64,000 bases of DNA from Leuctra nigra (GCA_934045905.1 OW203768.1:8832316-8896315), one strand, 5' to 3'. Counted from the stretch's first letter, positions 1 through 12,968 are shown. Translations and numbers: made by a program. The notes: a model not told the origin generated them from the sequence alone.

Positions 1-2695
1 GTGAGTACACTTTAATGAAAACTTCATTCGGGCCACCTGCATAAGAAAACGGCTGAATATAAAAAATCGGTATTTTTTGTGCACATCCGGAATCATTACA
101 ATTTGTCAGTCTGCTATTTTATAATGTAATGTCATTAATATTTAATTAGGAAAAAATTAAATACTGAAATAAAATTAATTGTGATTATGTTAGTGAGGCC
201 TCAAGATATTCAGTACTCCCCCCCCTAACTCAAGAGTTTCATTGTTTACAGCACGTTCCATAGTCATAAATTTCCCAGACCCTCATAAAATAAAACCTTT
301 TTCATACAACCTTTTTGGTTATTGAATAGAAATTGACCCTCGCAATATTGAACACTTTAAGTGCCAAGACAACAATGTCAGGTAGATTGGCGGAAGGATT
401 CAAACCCCCTTAACTCAGGTAATCCTAAAGTTTAATACATCCATGAAAAAGAAAACGAGCGTCAAGTGGAGAGCTTTTAAAACTTCCAAATTAAGCAGAA
501 AAAAAAATCACCCTTACAACTTTGACAAAGACAATTAATAAAAAACAAACAACAATAAATTGATCAAAAGAATCCTCCTCTTGTTTCATAAAAAGTAAAC
601 TTAAACCCTTCTCTTGTAAAGCAGATAATTAGTCTTGTTAAAAATCTCGTGAGTACACATTCTTTAGCCGAGATGTTAAAAGTTTCCGCGTGCAGTGTTA
701 CAGAACTAATGAAATGAGGCGGCAGCGTAATGATGTTAATAAAACTGAATTAAGGGGCCCGAGTGTACATGATGTGATATCGCATACGCACTTGACTCTA
801 TCAAGCTAACAGACACACAAGTTGTCAAAACCATTGCGTATCATTGCAAGAGGATGACAAATTAAATAAGCAGTTTGCTTGTGGCATTGTTCGCCACAAG
901 TTCGCCACATTGTTCGCCACATTGTTGGCATTGTAGCTAAGAAAATGATCAGTTTAACGCGTTGATTAGCGAGCCTGTAGATGCACATACAATTGGAGAG
1001 TTACTGATAAAGATGGTTTGCAATCGATCATTGTGCTGCTTTTATTTTTTTATCGAAAAATTGGTAAATATTTCAAAATAAGATTAAAAGGACTCTCTTA
1101 GCCGATTTTGCTGAAAATCTGTACAATTAAAAAAAATGTCTCGTATACTGCCCAAAATATGAATTTCTTATGAACATTTTCACTTTTCAAGTGAATGTAA
1201 ATTTTAGTTTTCTTTTAAAAAAATGTCAAATGGTTTCAAATTTCAACTGGTCATAGAAAATGTGTGAGCTATGACCAACGGCAACAACCGAGAAGAAAAC
1301 AAAAAGAATGTAAGAAGACTCATAAATCATAATTCGAAAATATAATATATCACTTTATCAGCAATGTCAAACAATTCCCTCGTCCCAAGTCTCAATAAGT
1401 TCGAATAAGTTCCATTGCTCGACTGATATACATTCTGCGCACAAGAAAGAGTATTCTGTAAAACACAACTGAATCAAAGTCTCAACAGTTTCGTTTCGAT
1501 CTCGGGTCGGCCGAGTGTAAAATCTTCTCGCATCTTCTTTGGCCCTATGAAATATTCACCGTGTCGCATGGCGTCTAATCTCTTGGAAGCTGCGGTGGAT
1601 TAGCAGCGCGAGATCTGGACCAAGTCATCTCGTACCTTGTTCCTCTAGCACAGCGAACTTGATCTCAAGCAAAGAGGTTCTAATAATAATATTAGAACAT
1701 CTTTGCTTGGCTCACAATTTGACGTGGGATAATTATGTGCAGGATCACGGATTACTAACATATCTGGATCCAAAGCTGGGAGAAAAGGCAGCGGAATGTT
1801 GAGAAAATAGTTCGAAGAAGTATCAAATGCATGGTGGAGAAAATGGTACTGAATGGTATTGAACAGTGTTTGATGGCATATGAATCTAAAAGTTATACGT
1901 TTGGCCAACGAAGACAAATTGATGCAAATTGAAAATGTTAAAGTTAAGTGGTTAAGTTCGTATAAAGTAATTAAATATGTTTGTCATTTTACAGTTTTGT
2001 TGATCCGAAATTTAACGTCCTGTAACACATTTTATATGCATAATGTCAATTACTGAAGGGTCAATTGCTTGGCATTTCCAAAAAGTTTAAAAGTTTGAGA
2101 GTAATGTGAAACACGATTTCCCTGGATGTTCCTGAATCACAAACTCCTCATAACCACCATATTTATTAAATTTATTATACATACTTGACCTCAAAATTAC
2201 TTTTGAATTATCGTTGTCCCTCCAACATAGATTCCTGCCGCAAACAATGAACGAACAACTATGTGCTGTGGAATCAGCAACACACCTCATCGAGTCAGGC
2301 GAGCAGCTCTGAGGCGTAGCAAGCTCCGGACTGGATATGAGTAGAACAAGAACACGATGACAGACGAGAGAATGATTCTCCGCCGATAAGAACGAGTCAC
2401 GATCTGTGCATGAATCAAGTCGCGCGGCGGCAACAACAAGATCCGCGGCCCCAGCATCCATGCGAGAGCGAATCACACATCAGTTCGCAGTGCATGAGAA
2501 ATAAGTAGGTTTGTGTGATTGTATATCGCGTAGAGCAGATCGTCAGACATACTGGCAGGTCCTCTTGTCATCCACCCAGTTCTCGCCTTATTTCACTTTT
2601 CCATACCTATAGCTAAGTTCTTTGACAATACATTGTGATTCTCAAACTTGATAATTCCGTCCGCTCATGACGGGCATCACGTTGGGAATCTCCAT
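1..2695. other. gene-poor AT-rich stretch
   Basis: I see no supported gene here. Open frames at 1645-1917(-) and 2087-2476(-) show no recognisable domain or splice-site support. Composition is mildly GC-richer at about 2200-2570 but I cannot assign it. It may be part of a long intron or intergenic DNA. Confidence 0.5.
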
Positions 2696-3115
2696 GAGCG
2701 TCCGCAGAATTTCTGTTAAGGGGGGGGGGGGGGGGGGTCAAGGCAATGAAAACAATTTTCCCCGGCTAAGGGGCGCGCGGCGTATTTTGATTTTTGGACA
2801 CTTTGAAATCAATTTTGAGACGTTCTGAGGTGTATTTTGTTGAAATATTCAATATTGTTTAAAATTTGACACTTTGGGGTGGTTGAGGGAATGCTGATAC
2901 CTTGCCCCGCAGGGCATTTTTTAGTTTTTGGACACTTTGTTAACACTTTTGAGACGTATGTATCCAGTATTTTTTAAAATTTAACAATTGGGGTGGTGGA
3001 GGGCATGCCCCAACCTTGCCACGCAGGGTATTTTTTTGTTTTTTGACACTATGAAGTTTTTTTCAGTTTTTCGTTAACATCCTTACATCCGGGGGGGGGG
3101 GGGGGGGGGCGTTAT
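2690..3115 (+). repeat. G-run retroposon family, copy 1
   Basis: Starts with a CGTCCGCAGAATTTC-like head followed by an uninterrupted run of 18 G (2720-2737), and contains two tandem body sections with the phrases TTTTGGACACTTT, TTTTGAGACGT and GCCCCGCAGGGCA. It ends in a second run of 19 G (3091-3109). The body matches the minus-strand copy at 27039-27391 almost phrase by phrase, so this is a dispersed repeat. Non-coding. Confidence 0.7.
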
Positions 3116-3550
3116 ATGGCCGTTTATAAGTAATACCAGACAGTGCCAAGATGGAAGTATTAGGTAAAACAATATTATTATCTCCATTGTTGCAAGAACA
3201 TTGTACGTCAATCTCTTGTAACTGAATACACATCTAACCTCACTTCCTAGAAACAATCTTTACCTGGACTTGTCTAACACTGCTATGTTATGTAGATACA
3301 ATACAATAATGGATTTAAACATTATCACCAGGTATAAACAATATTGATTATCACTCATTTTTCAAACGACCATCTTGGTATTCCCAGCAGCTGCAAGGAG
3401 CAATCAATCGGCATTATGCTCGCACGGTGAGTTGCAAAAAGCTTTCTCAGCCGGCCCAAGGATGTTCGAGAGGGACAATATTGAAAATAAGTCATAAGTT
3501 TTCTTCTTATGGAACTCACATATGTATTAGCCTTGAGAGAAGAGCTTGAA
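3116..3550. other. no feature seen
   Basis: AT-rich spacer between two retroposons; nothing recognisable. Confidence 0.4.
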
Positions 3551-3953
3551 ATAATAATTATTATTATTATTATTAAGTCTATATTCTCAACAGAACCGAG
3601 GCTCCACTAGTGAGAATGTAATATAGAGAAGGGAGGAGAGGAAACCCGGTACCGGCATGTAGCCTACTCCTGACGAAAGATACCAAGGGGACCAACGGCT
3701 TAACGTCCCTTCCGAAGGACGGTGTAACATTCACAGCACGAGCCTCCACAACCCGCGCCGTCGAGAGACTGATAACAGGTGGAGGGAGGTCGTCACACTG
3801 ACCCCCAAACACCCCAGTCTCTCTGGCCCAACGGCAGCAACCTGGCAAGGCAGAGTTGAATGGTCACCCATCCAATCGCTGACCGCGCTCAATGTTGCTT
3901 AACCTCGGTGATCTAACGAGAACCGAGGTATCCAACACACCAGCCGTTGGGTT
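3551..3953 (-). mobile_element. 5S rRNA-derived SINE (SINE3-type)
   Basis: Read on the minus strand, 3953 down to about 3853 closely resembles a eukaryotic 5S rRNA gene. It has the CCAACGG start, a CGGTTCTCGTTAGATCACCG segment, GGTTAAGCAACAT (A-box region) and GGATGGGTGAC (C-box region), i.e. the internal pol III promoter. A roughly 300 bp unique body follows, and the copy ends in a TAA/ATT microsatellite tail at 3551-3574. Head, body and simple-repeat tail fit a SINE whose promoter derives from 5S rRNA. The open frame at 3579-3848 is a by-product of the body. Confidence 0.8.
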
Positions 3954-3956
3954 AAT

Positions 3957-4347
3957 GTCGGAGGGTAATCAGTAGTGTTCGGGACTTATATACAATCGCA
4001 ATGTCAAGGTAAAAGAAAGATTTAAGCAAAAGTAGCATATAAAGAAACTATAAAAGTCGAGGTATACAGAAATAATATAGTATAGAAGTAAGAAAACAGA
4101 ATTTCGTGTTGTCATTTTCTCCGATAGGGCTAAATCGTTGCATACTTACGAGTAATGGCCATTTATGCTGTGTAACTTTCGAACAAAATCATCCCATTAT
4201 TTGAAGATGTATTGACATATCAGTGTATTTTGAAATGGTTGTCAAATAGTTTTGCAATAGTTTTCAATAGTCCACTACAACGCTGATGTTTTACTGATCA
4301 ATTTAACACTAATCGCAGCTTCACAATTAAATTTCAGTTAACTATAC
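3957..4347. other. no feature seen
   Basis: AT-rich spacer; nothing recognisable. Confidence 0.4.
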
Positions 4348-4575
4348 GTACACTCAAACCTTACTCAAACCAATAAAAATCTGTACTCGTAAAGAAAAGG
4401 AGTGGCTGATTAAGATTTGATGGTATCATCCCATGAAGGTTGTGTTAACGCATCATTTACCTCTAGTAGGTAAGCTCTGATTTCATTGGTAATAACAAGG
4501 ATTGATTGTCAAGGAACCTTACCAGCAGCCAATTCTTTTCTTTTCGAGTACCAATTTGAATTGGTTTGAGTGTAC
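4348..4575. mobile_element. MITE family A, copy 1
   Basis: Terminal inverted repeats begin GTACACTCAAAC and end GTTTGAGTGTAC. The centre (TGGTATCATCC, AAGCTCTGATTTCATTGG, AACAAGGATTGATTGTCAA) matches the copies at 10211-10420 and 29255-29744, identifying one non-autonomous inverted-repeat family. Confidence 0.75.
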
Positions 4576-6815
4576 ATACGTAGTCGATGTCCCCCAATGA
4601 GCCTAACTTTTTAATGAAATTATGGACTTAAACACACACACATGCTTAAATGTCGAACATGTAGCTTTTTAATGCAAATGTTTTTTTGCTCAAATATGCT
4701 AGCATGTGTCGCTTCAAATAGTGTAAGTTGTATCATATTTGTGCCCTAACCCTTTGGCCCCTCTTGTGACCGCTGGCTTGCGGTGGCTCACGCAATCAAG
4801 AAACTCTTAGCAGCAAAACACCTGACAAACGCATGCTCTCCAGCTGTCAACGTGGCCGAATGAATAATCTAGTCCCGGGCGCAAAACAACCTGCAAGAAC
4901 TGTCAAACTTTAGACCCACCACGTGACCCCGCTTGGAGGTACAGCCCTGGGTAAGAAGCAATGATCATCCATGATCCTGTATGGAAATGTTAAATGCAGC
5001 ACGGTTTTACAGGTAAAATTATGCGAAATTGAAAACCTACTTTTGTTGACAGATTAAAATCGAGAAAAACAAGATAAACAGGAAATAACATAACCGAGAT
5101 ACAACCATTCGTACACAACTAAAGAAATTATAAGCACAGCCCTTTGTACACAACGAAAGAAAATTTAAGTAGGGAGACTACAACCCTTTGTACAAAACTA
5201 AAGAATGATAAGTACATAAAGAAATAAATCGTAGGTCAATGGTATTGGAAGGCTGAGATTTGGTTGGTTTTAGCACATGTGACGATTTGCAATATTTTAA
5301 TAGTTTTATATTTCAAGAAGAGACCATTTATGTTATTATTGCAGTACTAAACAACAATACAGATTTTAATAATGAACAAACTCTGTGGCCATTTAGCTCG
5401 GTTCACCTTCGTTTTACTAGTTGAATTGAAGTGCTGACCTGCCTAGTGTAACACTGAGAGGTACTTCATATTATTAAGGATTATTGCCTCACACCTATAA
5501 TGATGGCAGGTGCATTAGGACAATTGCTCTAGGTATCAGCTAGATTACTTATTGATTTTCAAACAACCAAAGAGTAGTAAGTAGTTGTTCGAATGCCCAT
5601 TTTTACACATTTTAAATACCTATATCGCAGCCTTGAACCATGTTTATAACCTCGTAATATAAAGTTATTTACCAGGAGATTCAGATGTTTACAAGTGGAC
5701 AGTAAACTGCGATATTCGATTTGAAGTACATGTACGTGTCAAATACAATGTCTCTGGTGTCATTGTAATTCGTTGTAATTATTGCAACATTAACTATACT
5801 TACTTATGTGTATACAATTATGAATCTCAATGTCACAAAGCCAATCACTGAAGACAAAAAATCTAATTTCCATTGAGGCAAAATGTATGCATAATTATGG
5901 GGACTAGAAAAACCAACATCAGAACTAGTTATAGGTACGACAATAATAGGCATGACAATAATATACATACTTTTACTAAATAACTACGTGAATATCACAT
6001 AAATAGTATACCTGTTTATTTATAAACAATGTCATTATGATGTAAATTACACAGGTATTTCTAAGAATCCTCATTTGAAAAATCAATAATGTAATCGGAT
6101 AACACACAGAGGTATTATGTTTTGTCTCCATCTTGTTTTGTTGTTGAATCTTCGTTCAAAAGACTCTTACCACCTTGACCGTGAAGAGCAAGCCTGATTA
6201 TATTACTGCCATGCGAAGGCCAAGGTAAAAGACAGAGAAGAACAGGGTCCATAAAAGGTGGGCCACTTCAATGGAGAGCCAATTAGAGGGTCCATTCAGA
6301 GGACGCTGTGGAGAGTGCGAAATTAGTTGAGTGAGGTAGATAAAAATAAGTGTAAGAAGGGGTTTGCTTTATTATTGTGGCCTTATATGGTAAATGATTA
6401 AGAATAAAGGAACAGTAACTAATTGTTTTTGAGATTCGAGAGTGCATTGTCATGACGATTAGTTCGATTTTTGGGGGGAGTTTTGAGTTTCGCGCCATTT
6501 GGGAACTCTAAAAATGGTATGTAGTCCCACGGCGAAAGAGGTAGGAAAGAAATATTTCATTTTTTTTTTTACAAAAACCATCATCAGTCATTACTTTCAA
6601 ACTAAAAACAAACAGGTTTTTTAAAAATGATAAAAAAGCTTTTTTTCTTTTTTCCTCAAGAAAGAAGAACTAACTATTAATATATTTTTATCGTAGCCAA
6701 ATACTATCATATTATTTAAAAACTTAAAGGCCCCTTCAAAATTTTGCAACTAAACAGATGCTTTTTGTTTGCGATGATTCCACCGTTGAATACCTATTTA
6801 TCAGTCTGCTTTGGG
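4576..6815. other. gene-poor AT-rich stretch
   Basis: No supported gene. The 71-codon frame at 6283-6498(-) has no family features. Confidence 0.45.
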
Positions 6816-6849
6816 GTGAACTAATAACAGTTAGCTGTTATTAGTTCAC
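6816..6849. repeat. perfect 15-bp hairpin
   Basis: GTGAACTAATAACAG, a 4-nt loop TTAG, then the exact reverse complement. No gene context; could be a MITE remnant. Confidence 0.8.
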
Positions 6850-7229
6850 GATGCATGAACGCGATTAATTTGATTCAAATTCATAACTTCGTGACGACAT
6901 TAATTGCGATCTGATCATGGATGTTGATTGATGGACCCAAACTAAACATGACCATTTGGGGATCATCAAGTCAGTCATGATCAGGAACCAGTTTTATAGA
7001 TTGATTAAATTAAATGTTTTGGGAATGTTATGACCTGGAAGACTCAACTCAAACCATGTTGAAAACATAACTTCAAATACAATCAGAAAAAATGTCGAAT
7101 GCACGATTATTTTTAATAGGTCCTCGTTGTGTACAAATGCGGGGATAGTATCAATTTTGTAGGCCACACCAATATTACCGTTACACTTACAAGATACAAC
7201 CAAGATGTTAGTTAGTTTGGTTTTCATTA
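6850..7229. other. no feature seen
   Basis: AT-rich spacer with no recognisable gene. Confidence 0.4.
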
Positions 7230-7267
7230 GGTCTGCCACAACCAAGGGCGTATGCAGGATTAAATTT

Positions 7268-7298
<31 letters not shown>

Positions 7299-7640
7299 CG
7301 GACATTACTAATATTTTGAAAAATCACAATGAAAAGCAAGGGGTCGGGGGCATAGCCCCCGAGAAAATTTTGGATCATGGTCTTTTATTTAGGTGCAAAT
7401 TTTTAATTGCAGTGTAAAGCTATTTTGGAAAATTATACACTACAAAATATCAACAAATTGGAAAATTTTTGGAATGTTAACTCATTTTAACCATTTTGGA
7501 ACGTTTTTGACATGATCTGTCTATTTATACGTGTTTTTTTCACATATTATTTTAAATGTGCTTATTTTCTTAGATGAAACCCTGATTTCGGGGGGGGGGG
7601 GGGGGCATGGCCCCCTCGGCCCCTCCACCCTGAATTTTGG
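7230..7640 (+). repeat. G-run retroposon family, copy 2
   Basis: Opens with GGGCGTATGCAGGATTAAAT followed by 30 consecutive G (7269-7298), then a body with GGGGGCATAGCCCCCGAGAA, and a second 16-G run at 7590-7605 followed by CATGGCCCCCTCGGCCCC. The head matches the minus-strand head of the 27039-27391 copy (CATAGGCGTCTGCAAGATTT). The overlapping frames at 6994-7305(-) and 7205-7417(+) only read through the G run. Confidence 0.7.
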
Positions 7641-8390
7641 CCACAACACCACGTTACCACGAAAGTGTACACACTTTAATTCGAATCATCGAGTAAATTC
7701 CTAGAAACAAAGCTACAAGGTAACCATGACGTGAAACGTAAAAACCTATCTCGAACTATTTTATATATACATCAGAATATGGACTTACTATTAATATCAC
7801 AATGAAACAAAACTGTAAAATAACTTCTCTCTCATTTGCCTTTCAGCAGCTCCTATGCATGTCAGAATATCAAGAACAATCACTAATTATCTTCCGGAGG
7901 TGCTAATTAAAAAGCGTTATAGATGTAATTATATCCGTAACAGCTTATAGTCTGCATGAACTTGATCGTGGGGGATACGCACGATGCTGTCTGTTGGAAG
8001 GCTGTTGCAACGTCAAACACGAGCAAAAGAAATGATCACACGTGGTCAAAGTAAAAACAGCATTAGAAAGGCTACCACAAAAGGAAAACTTAAATATCAA
8101 TCGGCCTTTAATCGTTTTTTGGTCCAGAAATCAATGCAAAATTATCTCCGTGGGCGTTTATGTCGAGTAGAAAGAGTCGTTGAAATAATTATCCAAGCGT
8201 TTCTGAAACTTGTGCCCGGCATTGTACACATTTATCGTATTACAGCAAAACGAAGTAACGGATCAGGCCAATTTTGTTTCACAAAAGATGCATTACTAAT
8301 CTCATGTTAACCTATAACAAGATTATTCTCTTGGCTCGCTAACTATAATATGAAATAGGAAATGTATGTATATGAAATCAGGAGGCCAAG
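7641..8390. other. no supported gene
   Basis: A 108-codon frame at 7984-8310(+) is basic and lysine/arginine-rich but I recognise no domain and see no promoter or splice context; probably chance. Confidence 0.35.
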
Positions 8391-8821
8391 TCTTGAACTT
8401 ACGCCTTCAGGACGCCTCTCGGACGTCATAAAGTCCCATTTACTGTAAGAATGATGACCTTGAAATCTACTGTTAACTGTTTATCTTAATTTTGAATAAG
8501 GTTTTATGACTGAATAACATCTGTAATAATAATTATAATATTAATAAATTGTTTCCAATAGATTGCTGGATGCCAATCAAATAAGTGGCTTGACTTTATG
8601 TTTCAATGTCGATCATTCTTACAGTAAATGGGACTTTATGACGTCCGAGAGCGTTTGCGTCCTGGGGTGCGATCACATAAAATGATAACTTTCTTGTCAC
8701 GGTGACAAGCTTCTCACCTCAATGTTATTCACGGCCTTCTAGGGTCTTGTCACAGTGACAAGAAAGTTCTCATGTTATGTGATCGCACCCCTGAAGGCGT
8801 AAGTTTCAAGACTTGGCCTCC
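8391..8821. mobile_element. foldback element hosting a MITE B insertion
   Basis: Left arm 8391-8463 (GGAGGCCAAGTCTTGAACTT then CCCATTTACTGTAAGAATG) pairs with a right arm 8611-8821 that is interrupted by the 126-bp element at 8665-8790. Removing the insertion restores near-continuous complementarity, so the foldback was there first. Confidence 0.8.
8665..8790. mobile_element. MITE family B, intact copy
   Basis: A nearly fully palindromic 126-bp element: GGGTGCGATCACATAA at the left, TTATGTGATCGCACCC at the right, with CTTGTCAC..GTGACAAG inside. It is flanked by CTG on both sides (8662-8664, 8791-8793). The reverse complement of the host foldback's other arm shows the empty site with a single CTG, supporting a 3-bp target duplication. 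Related copies lie at 31848, 36095 and 47184. Confidence 0.8.
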
Positions 8822-10210
8822 AGGGCCACCATAGTTTTAAATGAATATTTTGCACCACATTGTTGCACACGGCAAGTTATTATTTCCAGTGGGAAATGAC
8901 GCAACAATCGTATGTTACTTTCATGAACAACTGCAATCAAGATAGTTACAGCTTGCAATGCAGAGGAAGTGGACTCATAGATCAATTGCTTCGGTTTCCT
9001 TCTTTTGTCTCTCAGTCGCACCTCACTTCCAGAAGCAACACGGAAACTGCTGGAGATTTGTTACGACGTCCATTCGATGTTTATGACACTCGCAGATGTC
9101 TACTTGTATCCAATCAATAAATTCCTTCAATCACTATCTGAGACAAAACTGACAACTTTATTGTATTGTAACTTATTTATAACAAAAATAATAAAGGTAG
9201 GTAAATGGTAACTGAGCAAGCATCTCCAGTTGGCTCTTTTGGATACTTTCTCTGTTTTTTGTTTGTGTGTGTGTTTTTTTCCGACGCTAATTATGTCACA
9301 TCGTCTTTCCGATCGAGCTGAAATTTTGCACACATACTAATATCATTCAAAATTAGTTTGGGATTGTCTTTGAGCGCTGCCCTCTGATTGGTTTAATTAA
9401 AAACATATCGTCTGATTTTGTCGAAAATCAAAATTGTCAATCAAGTTCAAATTTTGCATGGCCATTAAGAGTACCATTTTCAATTATTTTACACATTTTC
9501 AGCCCAATCAGTAGATAAGGTATGCACTTATTGAAATCTTTAAAGTTTTGTAACTGTCAGAAATGATGTCCTCATCGTCAGAAATTATGTTTTTTCAGCT
9601 TGAAAAGTCTGTACCAAATACCTTCATGATGTTTTATTAAACCTAATAAAAAGTCATTAATCTGGTATATAATTCGCAGGTAAAACGGGACCCTTATCAA
9701 CTCCGTGCTCCCAGTGACCTACAAGAGCGCGCAAATGTTCGGTATCATCAACAAAAGTGATTAGACCTGCGAAGCAAGTTCATGGCTGTGCAATGCGTGC
9801 AATGTATCTGTACGGGCGCGCGATATCACATGTGGGTGACAGGTAAAGGTCACCCGATACCACACTTAGTATCATCATTAGCATGTCAACAATAATTACA
9901 GTTTACAGGTAGGAATGTAGATGATTGTTAGGTGATTAAGAAGTATCAAGACTCAAACTCAACATTGGAGATTATATTCCATAAATAATGTCATTACTTT
10001 TGAACCATTTCAATTATGAAGAATGTGAAATAATAATTAACACAGTAAATTTTTTTAGTAATAAATGAACACCAACTTACGGACACAATTTTGTGAAAAC
10101 TCGACTACAAAATGCGTCGGTGGTATATTATTTCCAAGGTCGACTAAAACATTAGTCAGGTAAGCTAATAATTTTCCATCAAATTTTCCATTAGAGTGCA
10201 ATGGACTCTA
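8822..10210. other. gene-poor stretch
   Basis: No supported gene; overlapping short frames at 8806-9333 have no family features. Confidence 0.4.
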
Positions 10211-10420
10211 TGTACACTCGACAATTCATAAAACGGTATTTGAAAGAAATGGATTGTCTGAAAAAAATTAGATGGCATCATCTGATGAAGTCTAGATACT
10301 GATTTGTCATCTACGTGAGCTCTGATTTCATTGATAATAACAAGGATTGATTGTCAATGAACCTGACCAGCAGCCAATCTGTTTCTTTCAAATACCGTTT
10401 TATGAATTGTCGAGTGTACA
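10211..10420. mobile_element. MITE family A, intact copy
   Basis: 210 bp with a 39-bp essentially perfect terminal inverted repeat beginning TGTACACTCGACAATTCATA. The centre contains GATGGCATCATC and AACAAGGATTGATTGTCAA, as in copies 4348-4575 and 29255-29744. Confidence 0.85.
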
Positions 10421-12118
10421 AGAGATCGTGAATACTGGAGGAAACGCACAGAATTCTTGATCTCAATATCCATATTTTTCACGATGAGCCCTTACTGAGA
10501 AGTACTAACAAGGGAGTTGGTTTTGAGCTTTCTAAGTCTTCGTACCATCATCAGAACACTCAGCTTAATGTATTCTTGCCGTGAATATTACAACAGCAAA
10601 GAGAATTAAAATGATCGCTCTCAATTAGACGACTCTACACTTCAACCCTTCATAAAACTCAAAATATACATCTTCATTGTAATGTTTGTACTTCCACGTA
10701 GAAAAATAACGAATATAAAACATAATTTCAACTCTCTGCTATTACGAAACGTTCATGAGAGATGGGGTTATGAAACAAACCAAGTGCCACCTTAATACGT
10801 ACAGGGAACAACATGATGACCTATAAAGCTAGACTTGATGAAAAGCAGAGTTATATTTCATACGTGAACTTAAGTAAATGCTGTATTAAAATAAAGGCGC
10901 TTGAAATTGTAACTCGTCAAGTGTGAAATCTTGTGCAAATGAAAGACGGATAATACTTGACTTTTTCATGCGGAAACGACATTAAAAAGTTTGTGTACAC
11001 GAAGTTTCTGCTTTTAAATTTTAATCCCGGTGGAAAGCATGGGGGTGGAAATTGATGTCAAGAAAGGTGTGTTTGGAGGAGAGACTGGAGCAGATGTAAT
11101 TACAAAATAAGACATCGTGTGACGGGGATTCGAGGAATATTGTGAGAACCAGTGGCAGGAACCAGTGGCAGGAACCAGTGGCAGTCGTATTATGTTTTGA
11201 AGTGAGCTAAACCCAACGAAACATCGTATTCATCGAAGTTCTAAAAAAATCTTCGGTATAAATTATAAATTATTGTATTTACTCTACTGTTATGGAACAT
11301 TGGGAGGTAGATTTGATATTCATTTTCTCGCAATACTATCGACACAATTTAATAAATATTGAAAGAAAAAAAAATATTTTTCACATATTTCATGAAAAAA
11401 TGTGTAAAAATACCTTTTTTTTGTTTCTTAAAATGTCCCAATAGTATTACGAGAAATTGGGTATGAAAACTACCTCCCAAAGTTGCATAACAGTGGAGTG
11501 AACATTGAGCCTTGGAGATACTTTGATATTTTGGGAAAATTTGACTCGACCATCAGTTTCCATAGCGGTCCCCAGAATTCTTCAACAGAAGAACCATGTA
11601 TCGAACATCTCCCCAGCCTCTTTGTATTCCAGTTACAGCCCGCGGACACCGTCCGACTTGGCTGAGTACAGCGACCGCTCAACCAAATGTTGTTTCACCA
11701 GAAAGGTTTTCTCTCATTTTGTTCTTCACTTCATGTTCAATGGTTGTTTCCACTTAGTTATCCTGTTGCGTTTTAATTTGATCTCAAGTCTTGATTCAAA
11801 CCTTGATCCATGCAATCAAGCTTCATGATCTTTAAAAATATACTATAATCAATTGTAAAGTGAAGTAAATTACCCATCGTGACTGGAAGACAGCGAAGCA
11901 CATGATTAAAATCCAATAAAACGCGGTAAAAATCCGTCTCAATTACCTTGTTCAGGCTAAGTTACCACTGAGGGAGCTCGAGCTATTACTTGTCAAGGCG
12001 ATACCGTGGTCAGCTCTCCAGACGTGACCGTTGCCAATCTGTGATCGCTCCTCGGCCAGGTCTTCCGGGTGTCACAGTACCACGTGTCACACCACGTGAA
12101 GCGGTCATGTGACGTGAC
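10421..12118. other. gene-poor stretch ending in a CACGTG-rich segment
   Basis: No supported gene. Contains a 13-bp direct repeat, three copies of GGAACCAGTGGCA-type sequence near 11150-11183. Between 12079 and 12118 there are two CACGTG palindromes and the phrase GCGGTCATGTGACGTGAC, repeated in similar form beyond the hAT insertion at 15571-15606. The frames at 11470-11828 have no domain. Confidence 0.45.
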
Positions 12119-12777
12119 TAGTGTTGGCAATTTTCTTGAAAAAAAATCTTTACAATTTTCATGAAAATTCGGAAAAACTTGAAAATCGTTTTTCATGCGC
12201 TGTTTTCGTGGCAAAAAAGGTACCTATGAAAAATGTGCAGACGATTTTAAAGATTTGACTTGGAATACAATGAATACATCCTTATTCATGAAATTAAGGA
12301 TTTCAGGTACAAATTATTTTATAGAATTAATATAATAATCAATATAAAATAATCGATAATAGGAAGTAGTTCTCATGTATGCTGTATCCCAGAAAAAAAC
12401 ACTCCGTGTAAAAAAGGCAGCCAAGTCTCTTTACTTTAAAAAAATTCAACACCGAAAAGGAGTGATATCAAAAAAGGAGCCAAGTCAATGACATTTCCAA
12501 ATATTTAATCGTATCTTTGAAATAAAAGTATAAACACCGAGATACTTTACAAAAGGACTTGGCGCATCGTTTTTTTAAAGACATCATTCTATCCTAAAAG
12601 TGGAAAGAAATTTACAAGTAGTACATTTTCCTGATTCTATTAAAGCCAGAATCTATGAATCAAGCTACTTTTAGTAATGACTATTTTATAGTTTTGTCAA
12701 TGGCGATAGAAGCATGATTTTATGCTGTAATATATAAGTAATATAAGGGTGAAAGAATTACATAACAATTGGAAGTG

Positions 12778-12968
12778 GTGAGAATGTAGGTTTCTTTGGA
12801 AAACTTCCATGGAGTCAGGAGTCAGGATCCTCATCAGTGTGTTGTGTCTAATGTCCGCCGGTCCGATCGGGTAGCTCAGTTGGTAGAGCTCTCGCCCGGC
12901 AAGTGAGAGGTCCCAAGTTCGTGCCCCGGTTCGGTCGGATATTTTTCACAACACACATCCCTTCATAT
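12778..12968. mobile_element. 191-bp insertion carrying a tRNA-like sequence
   Basis: Flanked by an exact 12-bp direct repeat CAATTGGAAGTG (12766-12777, 12969-12980). The paralogous element E4 shows the single-copy empty site at 54554-54565. The insertion contains a tRNA-like segment bracketed by the 10-bp inverted repeat GTGTGTTGTG (12837-12846) and CACAACACAC (12947-12956). The target duplication length fits retroposition, but there is no poly-A or simple-repeat tail after the tRNA-like part. Confidence 0.75.
12862..12939 (+). other. tRNA-like sequence, Ala-like anticodon GGC
   Basis: A 7-bp acceptor stem TCCGATC/GGTCGGA (one G-T pair), a good A-box/D-arm GTAGCTCAGTTGGTAGAGC, and an anticodon stem CTCTCGC/GTGAGAG closing a loop with GGC. 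The T-arm is degenerate (AGTTCGTGCCCC), so I read it as a tRNA-derived repeat part, not a functional tRNA gene. Confidence 0.6.

Noticed and set aside
3579..3848. 89-codon minus frame
   Set aside because: Body of the 5S-derived SINE.
7205..7417. Glycine-run protein (and the proline run on the other strand at 6994-7305)
   Set aside because: Read-through of the 30-nt G tract in a retroposon.
7984..8310. 108-codon basic protein
   Set aside because: No domain, promoter or exon context; a length expected by chance in 64 kb.
12862..12939. Functional tRNA-Ala gene
   Set aside because: Degenerate T-arm and B-box, and location in a recent insertion with a target duplication.
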